Assembly: GCA_041391365.1 (NCBI GenBank)
Contig: JAWKOC010000002.1
Location: 372,001 to 436,000, forward strand
Reading direction: 5' to 3'
Origin: JAGRAX01 sp041391365
GTDB taxonomy: Bacteria; Bdellovibrionota_G; JALEGL01; JAGRMV01
Length of the DNA: 64,000 nucleotides
Both the position numbers and the translations under genes were made by a program. The notes under the pieces are model-generated. The model ran no database searches. It had not been told where the DNA came from and saw only the letters and a program-made list of their open reading frames with translations. Positions 26,127-34,023 of the stretch are shown here, in pieces. Within the stretch, counting starts at the first letter, position 1. Each line of letters begins with the position of its first letter.

Positions 26127-27442
26127 TGACCGACATGATCGAACATGTGGTGATCGGAGGAGGCTGCGCAGGGCTTGCCTGCGCAACACAACTGGCATCT
26201 TGTGGAAAATCAGTTCTGGTTGTCGAAAAGAAAAATCATTTGGGTGGGCGAACTGCATCTTTTTTCAACAAACAGGCGTCTGATACGATCGACAATGGAC
26301 AACATCTGTTTTTGGGATGTTACCAACAGACGCAACGTTTTTTGCACCGGATTGGGTCATTGCACCATTTGGAATTTTCCTCCCGATTTGTCACCGAAAT
26401 GATGGGGAAAGAATTTGGGGCTGCTCGTTTGAAACCCGCCAAATTGCCTGGCCCTCTGCATTTGCTGCCTTCAATTGCCACGTTTCGGGCCTTTCCTCTT
26501 TTGGATCGACTTCGGTTTTTGCAGATTGGGAAAGCTTTGTTTTTTTCAACCAAAAAGCTCAAGAACATGTCGGTTTTTGAGCTGCTCACGGTTTGTGGGC
26601 AGTCTCCACTTTTGATAGCAAGGTTTTGGGAACCTTTGGTCTTGGCTACGTTGAATGCAGAAATGAAAGATATTTCTGCAGACTATCTGGTCGCAGTGTT
26701 GCGTCTGGGGTTCATGTCTTCGTACAAAAACTCCTTGACCGGACTTTCCAGAGTGGGTCTGAGCGAGTTGATTGCGAATCCATCGCAAGATTTTTTGAAT
26801 CAACATGGTGGAAAAATTCAACGCGGTGATTCTGTAGAAAGCATTGCAACGATGGATGAGGGAACCCTACTCGTGCAGCTTCATTCTGGAAAGAAAATCC
26901 ATTGTCAATCTCTCACGCTTGCCATTCCTCCAAAGGCACTGAAAAAAATCAAGTTGGATCAGAGTCCGATACTCCAGTCCTATGTTGAATCGTTGACGGA
27001 TTTTGAGCCATCTCCCATTTACTCTTATCATGTGTGGTTGGACCAAGAGCTCTTTGAATCCACTTACATTGGTTTTGTGGATCATCCCATTCAATGGATT
27101 TTTCGAAATTCGGCCTACATGCATCACAAAAAAAATTGTTACAGCTGTGTGATTTCTGCAAGAGATGAATTGGCTTTAAAAACCAAAGAAGAGATTCGAA
27201 AAATTTTGACCGATATGTTTTCTGAATATTTTCCACAAAAGAAAGTTTCGATTTTGCATGTGGTTCAAAGTCATGAACGTGAAGCAACATGGATTGGAAA
27301 GATTGGACAAAAAAGAGTTTCTTTTCAGACTCCACTGCCAAACGTTTTTTTGGCCGGGGATTGGACAGATACAGGATTGCCCTGCACCATTGAAAGTGCA
27401 GTTCTTTCGGGCCATCTTGTTGCAGATCACTTGTTACTATAG
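26126..27442 (+). CDS. hpnE: squalene-associated FAD-dependent desaturase HpnE
   Basis: HpnE is a flavin amine-oxidase-type enzyme that completes squalene formation from hydroxysqualene. The 438-aa protein opens with a dinucleotide fold (HVVIGGGCAGLACATQLASCGKSVLVVEKK) and LGGRTASF. The C-terminal FAD motif is FLAGDWTDTGLPCTIESAVLSG. The start at 26126 overlaps the hpnD stop. It ends the hpnCDE cassette, followed by 89 bp before the next gene. Confidence 0.92.
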   Translation: MTDMIEHVVIGGGCAGLACATQLASCGKSVLVVEKKNHLGGRTASFFNKQASDTIDNGQHLFLGCYQQTQRFLHRIGSLHHLEFSSRFVTEMMGKEFGAARLKPAKLPGPLHLLPSIATFRAFPLLDRLRFLQIGKALFFSTKKLKNMSVFELLTVCGQSPLLIARFWEPLVLATLNAEMKDISADYLVAVLRLGFMSSYKNSLTGLSRVGLSELIANPSQDFLNQHGGKIQRGDSVESIATMDEGTLLVQLHSGKKIHCQSLTLAIPPKALKKIKLDQSPILQSYVESLTDFEPSPIYSYHVWLDQELFESTYIGFVDHPIQWIFRNSAYMHHKKNCYSCVISARDELALKTKEEIRKILTDMFSEYFPQKKVSILHVVQSHEREATWIGKIGQKRVSFQTPLPNVFLAGDWTDTGLPCTIESAVLSGHLVADHLLL

Positions 27443-27531
27443 ATAAGGCCTCTTGATCAAATTTGCTTCTTGTCAATGGCCTGTGTTAGGCTTTCTTTGA
27501 TCATTTTATCTATTTTTTTTGAAAGGAATTC

Positions 27532-28422
27532 ATGTCTACCTTAGTACAAGAGATCAAACAGTTGAAGAACGCCTCGATCGATGCCTTTGACTCTTGCCAT
27601 CAGCCTCAAAGACTTCTTTTGTGTTCCCCTGATTTTTTTCGCGTCATCGATGAAAAAAATCCCCATATGAAAGGGCAGCAAGGAAAGGTAGATGCATCCA
27701 AAGCGGCTCTTCAATGGAAAACCATGAAAGAATCTTTTGAGTCTCATGGATATTCTGTAGAGTGTTTGCAACCCACCAAAGATCTTGAAGACATGGTGTT
27801 TAGTGCGAATCCTGTTTTTGTTGGTGAAGATGGCTCTGAAAACAAAATTTGTTTGCTGGCCAACATGAAACATCCATCTCGAAAAAAGGAAGTCACAGCA
27901 TTTGATGAGTGGTTTTCTCAACGAGACTATAACGTCCATCGATTGCCGGAGACATTGCTTTTTGAGGGATATGGAGATGCTTTGTGGCATCCTGGAAAGC
28001 GATTGATTTGGGCTGGATACGGATTTCGAACCGATGTAGCCGTGTATCAACACGTGAGCGATCTTTTTCAAAGCCCTGTTGTAACCCTAGAACTTCAAAG
28101 CGAATATTTTTATCACCTGGATACTTGTTTGAGTCCCATTTCAGAACATGTTGCCTTGTATTTCCCAAAGGCTTTTGATGCAAAAGGTAATGATCTGATT
28201 CGAGCACTGTACCGTGATGCTATTGAAGTGCCAGAACGTGAAGCTCTTGAGGGTTTTGCATGCAACTCCTTGGGACTCGACAATGTTGTGTTCATTCACA
28301 AAGGAAACAAACATTCCAATCGAGAGTTGCAAAAAAGAGGTTTTGACGTGGTGGAATTGGATACCGGAGAGTTTTTGAAATCTGGCGGTAGTGTTTCTTG
28401 CATGAAGGCCATGATTTTTTAG
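27532..28422 (+). CDS. amidinotransferase / dimethylargininase-like hydrolase
   Basis: A 296-aa member of the guanidino-group-modifying superfamily (DDAH, arginine deiminase, amidinotransferase). Likely catalytic residues are visible: Glu145 and Asp149 in LFEGYGDALWHPG, His195 in FYHLDTCLSP, and Cys290 near the C-terminus in GGSVSCMKAM. The segment LIWAGYGFRT is typical of DDAH-like enzymes. It could release citrulline from methylarginines or act on another guanidine. ATG 27532 has AAAGGAA 4 nt upstream. Its stop codon touches the left arm of the repeat element at 28422. Confidence 0.8.
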   Translation: MSTLVQEIKQLKNASIDAFDSCHQPQRLLLCSPDFFRVIDEKNPHMKGQQGKVDASKAALQWKTMKESFESHGYSVECLQPTKDLEDMVFSANPVFVGEDGSENKICLLANMKHPSRKKEVTAFDEWFSQRDYNVHRLPETLLFEGYGDALWHPGKRLIWAGYGFRTDVAVYQHVSDLFQSPVVTLELQSEYFYHLDTCLSPISEHVALYFPKAFDAKGNDLIRALYRDAIEVPEREALEGFACNSLGLDNVVFIHKGNKHSNRELQKRGFDVVELDTGEFLKSGGSVSCMKAMIF

Positions 28423-28899
28423 CTCAAGCCGCTGGGCTCTCCCCCTTCGGGGGAGCGGGCACTGTGGTAATTCGAACTTGCACTTTCATAAAGAGCCTCA
28501 AAAGCCGTCGAAAAAATGGCTCGTCTGTACTCAAAAGAATACAATAACATTCTACCTACTGCGCTTTAGTTTTTTCTACACCTTTTGAGGCTCTTCATAG
28601 AATTACAGGGAATTCTCATCGAGTCAGATTTATTGTAAAAAAATAAAATATTGTCGCTTGGCAAAGCCAAGCGTCCTTGTTTTTCTTTTTCCCATCCATG
28701 CAACAGTGAGCAGCTGAGCATTTGTGTAGACCGATGTTTATTCTGCAAGGGAACTCAAGCGCAGCAGGAAAACCAATCAAATGTATGAATAGGCCAGGCG
28801 AGCCATTCCTAGCAGAATAAATATCGGTCGAGATCAATGCTTTGTGCGAATCAAGTCAATGTCCGCTCCCCCGAAGGGGGAGCGCCCAGCGGCTTGAGC
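28422..28899. repeat. 478-bp element bounded by 39-nt inverted repeats with internal hairpins
   Basis: Arms 28422-28460 and 28861-28899 are reverse complements with two mismatches, and each arm holds its own hairpin (CTCCCCC-TTC-GGGGGAG). Inside are a 14-bp perfect pair (28491-28504 with 28582-28595), an 8-bp stem with 3-nt loop (28655-28673), and an 18-nt pair with one mismatch (28729-28746 with 28812-28829). The element fills the gap between two convergent genes, touching both stop codons. No open frame inside looks coding. It may be a MITE-like non-autonomous element, a bidirectional terminator or a structured RNA. Confidence 0.8.
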
Positions 28900-29592
28900 C
28901 TACTCTTCGGTGGCTCCTTTGAGGATGAATCGTTTGAGCAATCTTTTTTGTTCAGGATTGGAAAAGATAAATTTCATGCCCATGCCCTCTTTGTCTGAGG
29001 GATGATCATGGTGAACCACACAGGCTTCAATTTCAAATCGTTGTTGTGTTTCGGGGTGGATGAAGGCCATCTGCACTCGTTCCCCTACATCTTTTTTGAC
29101 TTCCGTTGCAACGAAGACACCGTCTTCACTCAGATCTTTGGGAAAGAAAGTCTGCATTTTTTTTTCTGATTTGAAACGAATGGTAAAGGTTGCCATTTTT
29201 CGAGAGACTTGTTTTCTCTCTACGGATCTTCTTTCCACCGGCTCATCAATGGCAATGGAAACAGTGTTCGGGTTTTTCAAGGAATTGAGATAGTGGATCC
29301 ATTGATCCAAGGTTTTCGAGTCTGGTTTGAGGAAGTGAATGCCACAGGCATTTTGTCCTTCCACAACAGTATGTCGAGATACTTTGGCGTTGACGGTGAT
29401 GCCTGCCGCTTCCGTTGGAATATCGATTCGCAATCGTACAAAAGAATTTTCTTCTTTCAAAGGATCTGACACGAGCAGCACACCACTTCGAGAGACGTTG
29501 ATGGTGTACCCTTTTGTACGATTGCGATCCAAAAATTCGACGGGGATTTGAGCCGCGTATCGTTTTGGATATCTTCTTTTTTCTTTACCCAC
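28900..29592 (-). CDS. tandem PilZ-domain protein
   Basis: The 230-aa protein has two PilZ-like domains. Domain 1 (about 5-105) shows RRYPKRYAAQIPVEF and NVSRSGVLL, the (D/N)xSxxG switch of c-di-GMP binders. Domain 2 (about 120-225) has RKQVSRKMATFTIRF and KDLSEDGVFVATEV. No membrane or enzymatic part is present, so it is likely a soluble c-di-GMP receptor or adaptor. The start is a GTG at 29592 without a strong Shine-Dalgarno. The histone gene lies 50 bp upstream on the same strand and may be co-transcribed. Confidence 0.82.
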   Translation of the reverse strand: MGKEKRRYPKRYAAQIPVEFLDRNRTKGYTINVSRSGVLLVSDPLKEENSFVRLRIDIPTEAAGITVNAKVSRHTVVEGQNACGIHFLKPDSKTLDQWIHYLNSLKNPNTVSIAIDEPVERRSVERKQVSRKMATFTIRFKSEKKMQTFFPKDLSEDGVFVATEVKKDVGERVQMAFIHPETQQRFEIEACVVHHDHPSDKEGMGMKFIFSNPEQKRLLKRFILKGATEE

Positions 29593-29642
29593 GACTACAG
29601 AATATGCTTCCTTGGCGGCTCAATCCACATCTACGTAACTTC

Positions 29643-29897
29643 TTACAGATCTCTGGCTCGAAGCGTAGAGCGTTTGTTTCCAGCAGCTCTTGCAATGGCT
29701 TTGTCGATTTCTTTGTAGAGAAATTCGCTCAACGCAGGCACGAACTCAGAAGACGTCATCATTTTGTTCTTTTTGATGTAGGCACGAACTTTTGAGTTCA
29801 CAACCAAAATCTCTTTGGAAGATTTTTTGGAAGAAGAAGCTTTTTTTGCTTTTGCTTTTACTTTGGTTTTCGTGGTTTTTTTCTTTTTAGTAGCCAT
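29643..29897 (-). CDS. bacterial histone-fold protein with lysine-rich N-terminal tail
   Basis: An 84-aa basic protein. Residues 1-28 are a disordered tail with 13 lysines plus Ala, Thr and Ser. Residues 30-84 read as a histone fold: short helix 1 (NSKVRAYIKK), long helix 2 (TSSEFVPALSEFLYKEIDKA), then NKRSTLRARDL, the usual Arg-Thr/loop-Asp pattern before helix 3. The chain stops at that point, so helix 3 is missing or very short, as known for bacterial histones such as Bdellovibrio Bd0055. AAGGAG lies 6 nt before the ATG at 29897; ATG 29900 is too close. It likely binds DNA as a dimer and is a chromatin protein. The fold call rests on sequence pattern only. Confidence 0.82.
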   Translation of the reverse strand: MATKKKKTTKTKVKAKAKKASSSKKSSKEILVVNSKVRAYIKKNKMMTSSEFVPALSEFLYKEIDKAIARAAGNKRSTLRARDL

Positions 29898-30384
29898 CAT
29901 TTTCTCCTTACGATGTTTTGTTGTAGCAACTACGGTTGATCAATCTTTGATGGACCGGTCCGAACACTTTAGGACCTAGGGTTCCTTCCACTTCAGCGCG
30001 AATGCATCAAAGAGATTGCAAAACACAAACATTGTGTTCAAAAACGTTATATATCTTCTTGTGCGCGTGCTTTCAATCTATTTAAGAATTCGTGCACCAT
30101 GGGGCTTGTGGAATGTTTGAAAAAAAACCTTTCGAGACCGTTCAGCTCCCTTTCCTCCGAAAGAGAAAAGAACGATGAGAGGTGTGTGCCACACTTTGGA
30201 AGGTGGAGTAGGGCATAAGTGTCTTCCTTTTTTGAGTGCGGGAATGGTTAGGGTTTTTATATATAATAATATCAATAACTTAGTTTAATATAACGCTTGG
30301 CATAAAAAATGCTTACTCAGTTCGTAGATTCGAAACAGATCGGTGAGCACTTGATCTGTGACCAAAGTTGTAGGAGTATGAGGC
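29898..30384. other. 487-bp intergenic region between divergent histone and PilZ genes
   Basis: No coding frame is credible here. It holds a perfect 10-bp palindrome GGACCGGTCC (29952-29961) 55 bp upstream of the histone gene. An inverted repeat AACACA-N5-TGTGTT lies at 30022-30038, and a very AT-rich tract at about 30254-30294 contains TATAAT-like hexamers that may serve the PilZ gene. All regulatory meaning is inference; no confident promoter with a good -35 was found. Confidence 0.5.
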
Positions 30385-30663
30385 ATGATGGACGGAAAAA
30401 GAAAAGACAAACGTGTGGAAGAGAAAAAATTTGTGTGTTTTGAGGGCGAAGGGTTTCAAGTGTTTTCTCAAACTCGAAACGTGAGTTCTCATGGAGCATT
30501 CATTTCAACCCACTATCTTTTGGAACCTGGGACTGAAATCGAAGTGACGTTTGTGGATGACGAGGAAAAGATACCTTTCAAAGCCAAGGTGGTTCATACC
30601 CCTCGCATCAGTGATGGCGAAACTGATGTTGATCAATCCGGTTTTGGTGTGGAAATTTTGTAG
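30385..30663 (+). CDS. single-domain PilZ protein
   Basis: The 92-aa protein is one PilZ domain. KRKDKRVEEKKFVCF supplies the basic N-terminal cluster, though the canonical RxxxR is imperfect. NVSSHGAFIST gives the (D/N)xSxxG motif, and DVDQSGFGVEIL ends the barrel. It probably binds c-di-GMP, as a small adaptor. TAGGAG lies upstream of the ATG pair at 30385/30388. It converges on the acyltransferase gene with a 31-bp overlap of the coding ends. Confidence 0.78.
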   Translation: MMDGKRKDKRVEEKKFVCFEGEGFQVFSQTRNVSSHGAFISTHYLLEPGTEIEVTFVDDEEKIPFKAKVVHTPRISDGETDVDQSGFGVEIL

Positions 30664-31856
30664 GCCACGCCATTTGCATTGAGCATTTCTTCCAGACCCT
30701 TGGCATAATATTCAAACGTGGGTTGGGCACTTTCAGAGATTTGCAACATTTGATTTGAATCAATCCATATTTTTTTTTGCTTCACAAGTAGATCGATTTT
30801 GTCTTGGCATTTTTGGACCAAATCTATGCCAAAAACATTGTAAGTTCTTAGCTGGTGGCTCCATTGCATCAGAGCATGATTCAGTTCTGTTCGATCTTTA
30901 GGGCCGGCACACAAGATGTGTCCAATCATTCCCATTGCAACGGGGTAGTGGTGTTTGCGAAAAAAAGACAAGGTTTGATTGGAAATTCTTTTGGCTTCTT
31001 CTTTGGGGCTAGATGAACCTACCTGAATGGGTTCACCAAAGCGCATATAAATGTTCCCATATTTCTTTTGAAAAATTTTTTTAAGGTTCAATAGGTCCAT
31101 AAGGCTTTCAGCTTTCTTAACTTTTCCCAGTCTTTCCTGCGTAAGACTCTTTTCATCGGGAACTTCGTCATAGTTGATTTGCACGGGAATAAAATACATA
31201 TCTTGGTCATCGGGTTTCGCTTCGATCAGTAGGTGCATGATTCCTAAAAAGGCAGACCGAATGGCACCATCTCGACTTCGTCCCCCTTCAATAAAAAGTT
31301 CTTGTGTGTATTGTTTTCCCACCAACCAAGATAGGTACAGGTCCAAAATTTTCACATATATTTTGTCCCGACTGAGCTTTCGCCGAATAAAAAAAGCACC
31401 TGATTTTTTCATCAGACTACCAATAGGCCAAAAAGATAGGTTGATGCCCGCTGCGATGTGAGGTGGGCAGATGTTGTGGTTGAAAAGAACATAGGAAAGC
31501 AGCAAGTAGTCCATGTGGCTTTTGTGCGTGGGCAAAAAAATCACAGGATGGCGAGTCACGCATGCGAGGGTTTGTTGAATCTCTTCTTCTCGTACATACA
31601 AATGCTCAAACATAGATTTTTGTGCCCAGTGAACCACCCAATAGGCGTAGCGCAAGAAGCGAGGAGAAAATTCGGCCATCATGTTTTTCAAAATGGACGT
31701 AGCTTTTTTTTCGATTCGATGTTGATCTTTTTGTGTCTTTGCATGAATAGAGAGAAATTTTTTCCATGAAGGTTGTGAAAGAATATCTTCCATCACCTGT
31801 TTGCGAGAATAATAAGGCAAACGGTGAAGATTCTTGATTCGTTGCTTCAGATTCAC
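30633..31856 (-). CDS. PlsB-type glycerol-3-phosphate acyltransferase, short form
   Basis: The 407-aa protein contains the PlsB/LPLAT acyltransferase core: HKSHMDYLLLSY (block I, HxxxxD), GAFFIRRKLSRD (block II), ELFIEGGRSRDG (block III) and YFIPVQINYDEVPDE (block IV). PlsB transfers fatty acyl groups to glycerol-3-phosphate at the inner membrane. E. coli PlsB is about 800 aa; here only the catalytic core plus a short C-terminal region is present. Start is a GTG at 31856. A related function such as DHAP acyltransferase is possible. Confidence 0.82.
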   Translation of the reverse strand: MNLKQRIKNLHRLPYYSRKQVMEDILSQPSWKKFLSIHAKTQKDQHRIEKKATSILKNMMAEFSPRFLRYAYWVVHWAQKSMFEHLYVREEEIQQTLACVTRHPVIFLPTHKSHMDYLLLSYVLFNHNICPPHIAAGINLSFWPIGSLMKKSGAFFIRRKLSRDKIYVKILDLYLSWLVGKQYTQELFIEGGRSRDGAIRSAFLGIMHLLIEAKPDDQDMYFIPVQINYDEVPDEKSLTQERLGKVKKAESLMDLLNLKKIFQKKYGNIYMRFGEPIQVGSSSPKEEAKRISNQTLSFFRKHHYPVAMGMIGHILCAGPKDRTELNHALMQWSHQLRTYNVFGIDLVQKCQDKIDLLVKQKKIWIDSNQMLQISESAQPTFEYYAKGLEEMLNANGVAYKISTPKPD

Positions 31857-31980
31857 AGCGATACCCTACGTGCAATTTTGTGTCTTGCAAGGTTTGATTG
31901 ATCTTCTCTTAGGACCCTCATGTTTTTGTAGTTTCAAAGAAACTGGCCATTTTGTCTTTTTTTTGAAACGATATCTCCAT

Positions 31981-32904
31981 ATGAGTCAAAACCCTCCCAT
32001 CACTCTCCCTCATCCCCTTCGACCTGCTTCGTTGATTCGTATTGTGGCACCGTCCAGTCCATTTCAACGGGATCGTTTTGTAGAGGCCAAAGAATGGATC
32101 GAGAAACAGGGATATCAAGTCCATCATTCCAAAGCTATTTTTTCCAAGGAAGCTTTTTTGGCGGGGTCCGATGATCATCGACGAATGGAGTTGGAAGAGG
32201 CGTTGGAAGATTTTGATTGCCACGCTTTGTTTCTGGCCAGGGGTGGATATGGTTTGATGAGACTGTTTCATCCCAAACCGTTGGCCATGCGCAATCTCAA
32301 TCAGAAAATCATCATGGGCATGAGTGACCATACTCCGCTGCTCAATTACATTGCCTTTCATTTGGGGCTCGTCACGGTTCATGGGCCCGTTCTTGCTGGA
32401 TCGTTGTTCGAAGCGATTTCAAAATCTCAAAAAATGAAACTGTTTGACCAACTTGAAACGGCGCAGGAAAAAATCATCAAAAAATTTCAGGTGGTTCGTC
32501 CTGGCATGGCGAGTGCTCGGCTATGGGGTGGCAATCTCAGAATGATCCAGTCCACATTGTCGACGTGTTTGGAAATTCCTTTTCGGGAGGGAATTTTGTT
32601 TTTGGAGGATCTTGCGGAAGAACCCTATCAAGTGGATCGAATGCTGTGTCAGTTGGCCATGGCTGGAAAATTTGAAAATCTCAGAGGCTTGATCTTTGGA
32701 GATTTGACGGACCGAGCAGGAAAGCAAATTTCCTCAGCTCTGATTCAGCGTTGGATGGATCGTTTTGTGTCTCAGGACATTCCCATCTTTCGGGGAGTGC
32801 GCATCGGTCACCACCATATGGAAGCTCTTCTGCCCATTGGAGGAAAGATTCGCATGGACAGTCAGAGTCAGGAGATTGTGATTTCTCCTCTTGTGCAGTC
32901 ATGA
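31981..32904 (+). CDS. LD-carboxypeptidase (S66 family)
   Basis: This 307-aa enzyme belongs to the muramoyltetrapeptide LD-carboxypeptidase family. Ser115 in IIMGMSDHT is the nucleophile, Glu209 in FLEDLAEEPYQVDRML and His277 in GVRIGHHH complete the triad, and LFLARGGYGLMRL is the family signature. No signal peptide, so it acts in the cytoplasm, trimming recycled tetrapeptide to the tripeptide used by Mpl. The ATG at 31981 starts the homologous part; a longer frame from 31834 has no similarity. First of a three-gene recycling cluster. Confidence 0.88.
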   Translation: MSQNPPITLPHPLRPASLIRIVAPSSPFQRDRFVEAKEWIEKQGYQVHHSKAIFSKEAFLAGSDDHRRMELEEALEDFDCHALFLARGGYGLMRLFHPKPLAMRNLNQKIIMGMSDHTPLLNYIAFHLGLVTVHGPVLAGSLFEAISKSQKMKLFDQLETAQEKIIKKFQVVRPGMASARLWGGNLRMIQSTLSTCLEIPFREGILFLEDLAEEPYQVDRMLCQLAMAGKFENLRGLIFGDLTDRAGKQISSALIQRWMDRFVSQDIPIFRGVRIGHHHMEALLPIGGKIRMDSQSQEIVISPLVQS

Positions 32905-33950
32905 ATACCTTTCAACAACCTGAGGTCATGCGCGTGTTCCAGGGCTACAGCGGGGCCTCGTTGATGGTTTCCTGCAAAGAGCGCAAAGAGCCCATGCGAT
33001 TTCATCAAGGATGGACGGATCGTACCCACGTTCATGCGGTTGATGATCAAACTGTTTTTGATTTGGCTTCTTTGACCAAACCTCTTGTGGTCTCGACTGC
33101 CATGACCACCTTGGAACGCGATCAAAAGATTGATCTTCAAGCACCGGTGGATGTGCGTGACTTTTGCAAAACAAATTGGACAGGTTTGACCTTGGAAAAA
33201 ATTCTTCGCCATTGTGGAGGTTTTTTGGCGTGGGAAGATCTTTCTGGGTTTTTTCAGTCTCTTCAGGGAAAGTCCCAGGAAAATATCGATCGATGCATCG
33301 TGGAAAAACTTCTCTATGATGGGCCTAAGCATTCCATCGGGAAAGGAAGTGTATACAGCGATTTGGGGTTTTTGTTTTTGGAATCCTATTTGCGTCTTCA
33401 TCAGGGTATCGACATCAAAAATGTTTTCTTTTCGAAGATGAATCGCTTTTTCTCTCCCAAAACCTGGATGCCGACGCCGGTGACCGATATCTCTTCATCG
33501 CAGATCATGAGTTATGAATCGGATGAACATGTTCCTTTGGGAGTTGTCCATGACGGAAATGCTAGGGCTCTTGGAAAAATGTGTGCTCACGCAGGCTTGT
33601 TTTCCCGTATTTCCTCAATGCACGAATTCGGTTGTTTGTGGTTGGAGGCTTGTGTGGAGGGCAATGACTTTCTTGGCCAGCACATGGCCAAGAAATATAT
33701 TGATCGAACTTCTTATGAAAGACCTCTTGTGTGGGATTGTCCATCTGAAAATTCTACGGCGGGAAACATTTCCAAAAATAGTTTTGGGCATCTGGGGTAT
33801 ACAGGAACCTCGATATGGGTCGATCTTGATCGGAGAGTTGTGGTTACACTGTTGACCAATCGAGTTCACATGAACACCCCAACCCAAATCTTCAATGCAT
33901 TTCGGATACAGATTCACAATGAGATTTGGCAACAGCTGGATCAGCGCTGA
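32901..33950 (+). CDS. beta-lactamase-fold serine hydrolase, predicted cytoplasmic
   Basis: The 349-aa protein shows the serine-hydrolase fold of class C beta-lactamases and DD-peptidases: SLTK at 57-60 (SxxK), YSD at 152-154 in the place of YxN, and GHLGYTGTSIWVD near 295-307. No signal peptide is seen, unusual for this family, so it may act on recycled muropeptides in the cytoplasm. ATG 32901 overlaps the LD-carboxypeptidase stop as ATGA, and mpl follows 73 bp downstream. The substrate is unknown; amidase or DD-peptidase activity on peptide stems is a guess. Confidence 0.8.
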   Translation: MNTFQQPEVMRVFQGYSGASLMVSCKERKEPMRFHQGWTDRTHVHAVDDQTVFDLASLTKPLVVSTAMTTLERDQKIDLQAPVDVRDFCKTNWTGLTLEKILRHCGGFLAWEDLSGFFQSLQGKSQENIDRCIVEKLLYDGPKHSIGKGSVYSDLGFLFLESYLRLHQGIDIKNVFFSKMNRFFSPKTWMPTPVTDISSSQIMSYESDEHVPLGVVHDGNARALGKMCAHAGLFSRISSMHEFGCLWLEACVEGNDFLGQHMAKKYIDRTSYERPLVWDCPSENSTAGNISKNSFGHLGYTGTSIWVDLDRRVVVTLLTNRVHMNTPTQIFNAFRIQIHNEIWQQLDQR

Positions 33951-34023
33951 AACCATGGTTTTGTGAAGACAAAACGCCTTTTCTTTTGCCCAAGTGCCTG
34001 TGTAACTGATACAAAAGCTTTCT

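Noticed and set aside
28422..28899. Integron attC site or insertion sequence
   Set aside because: No core-site motif was seen and there is no transposase or integrase frame inside or beside it; MITE-like or RNA remains possible.
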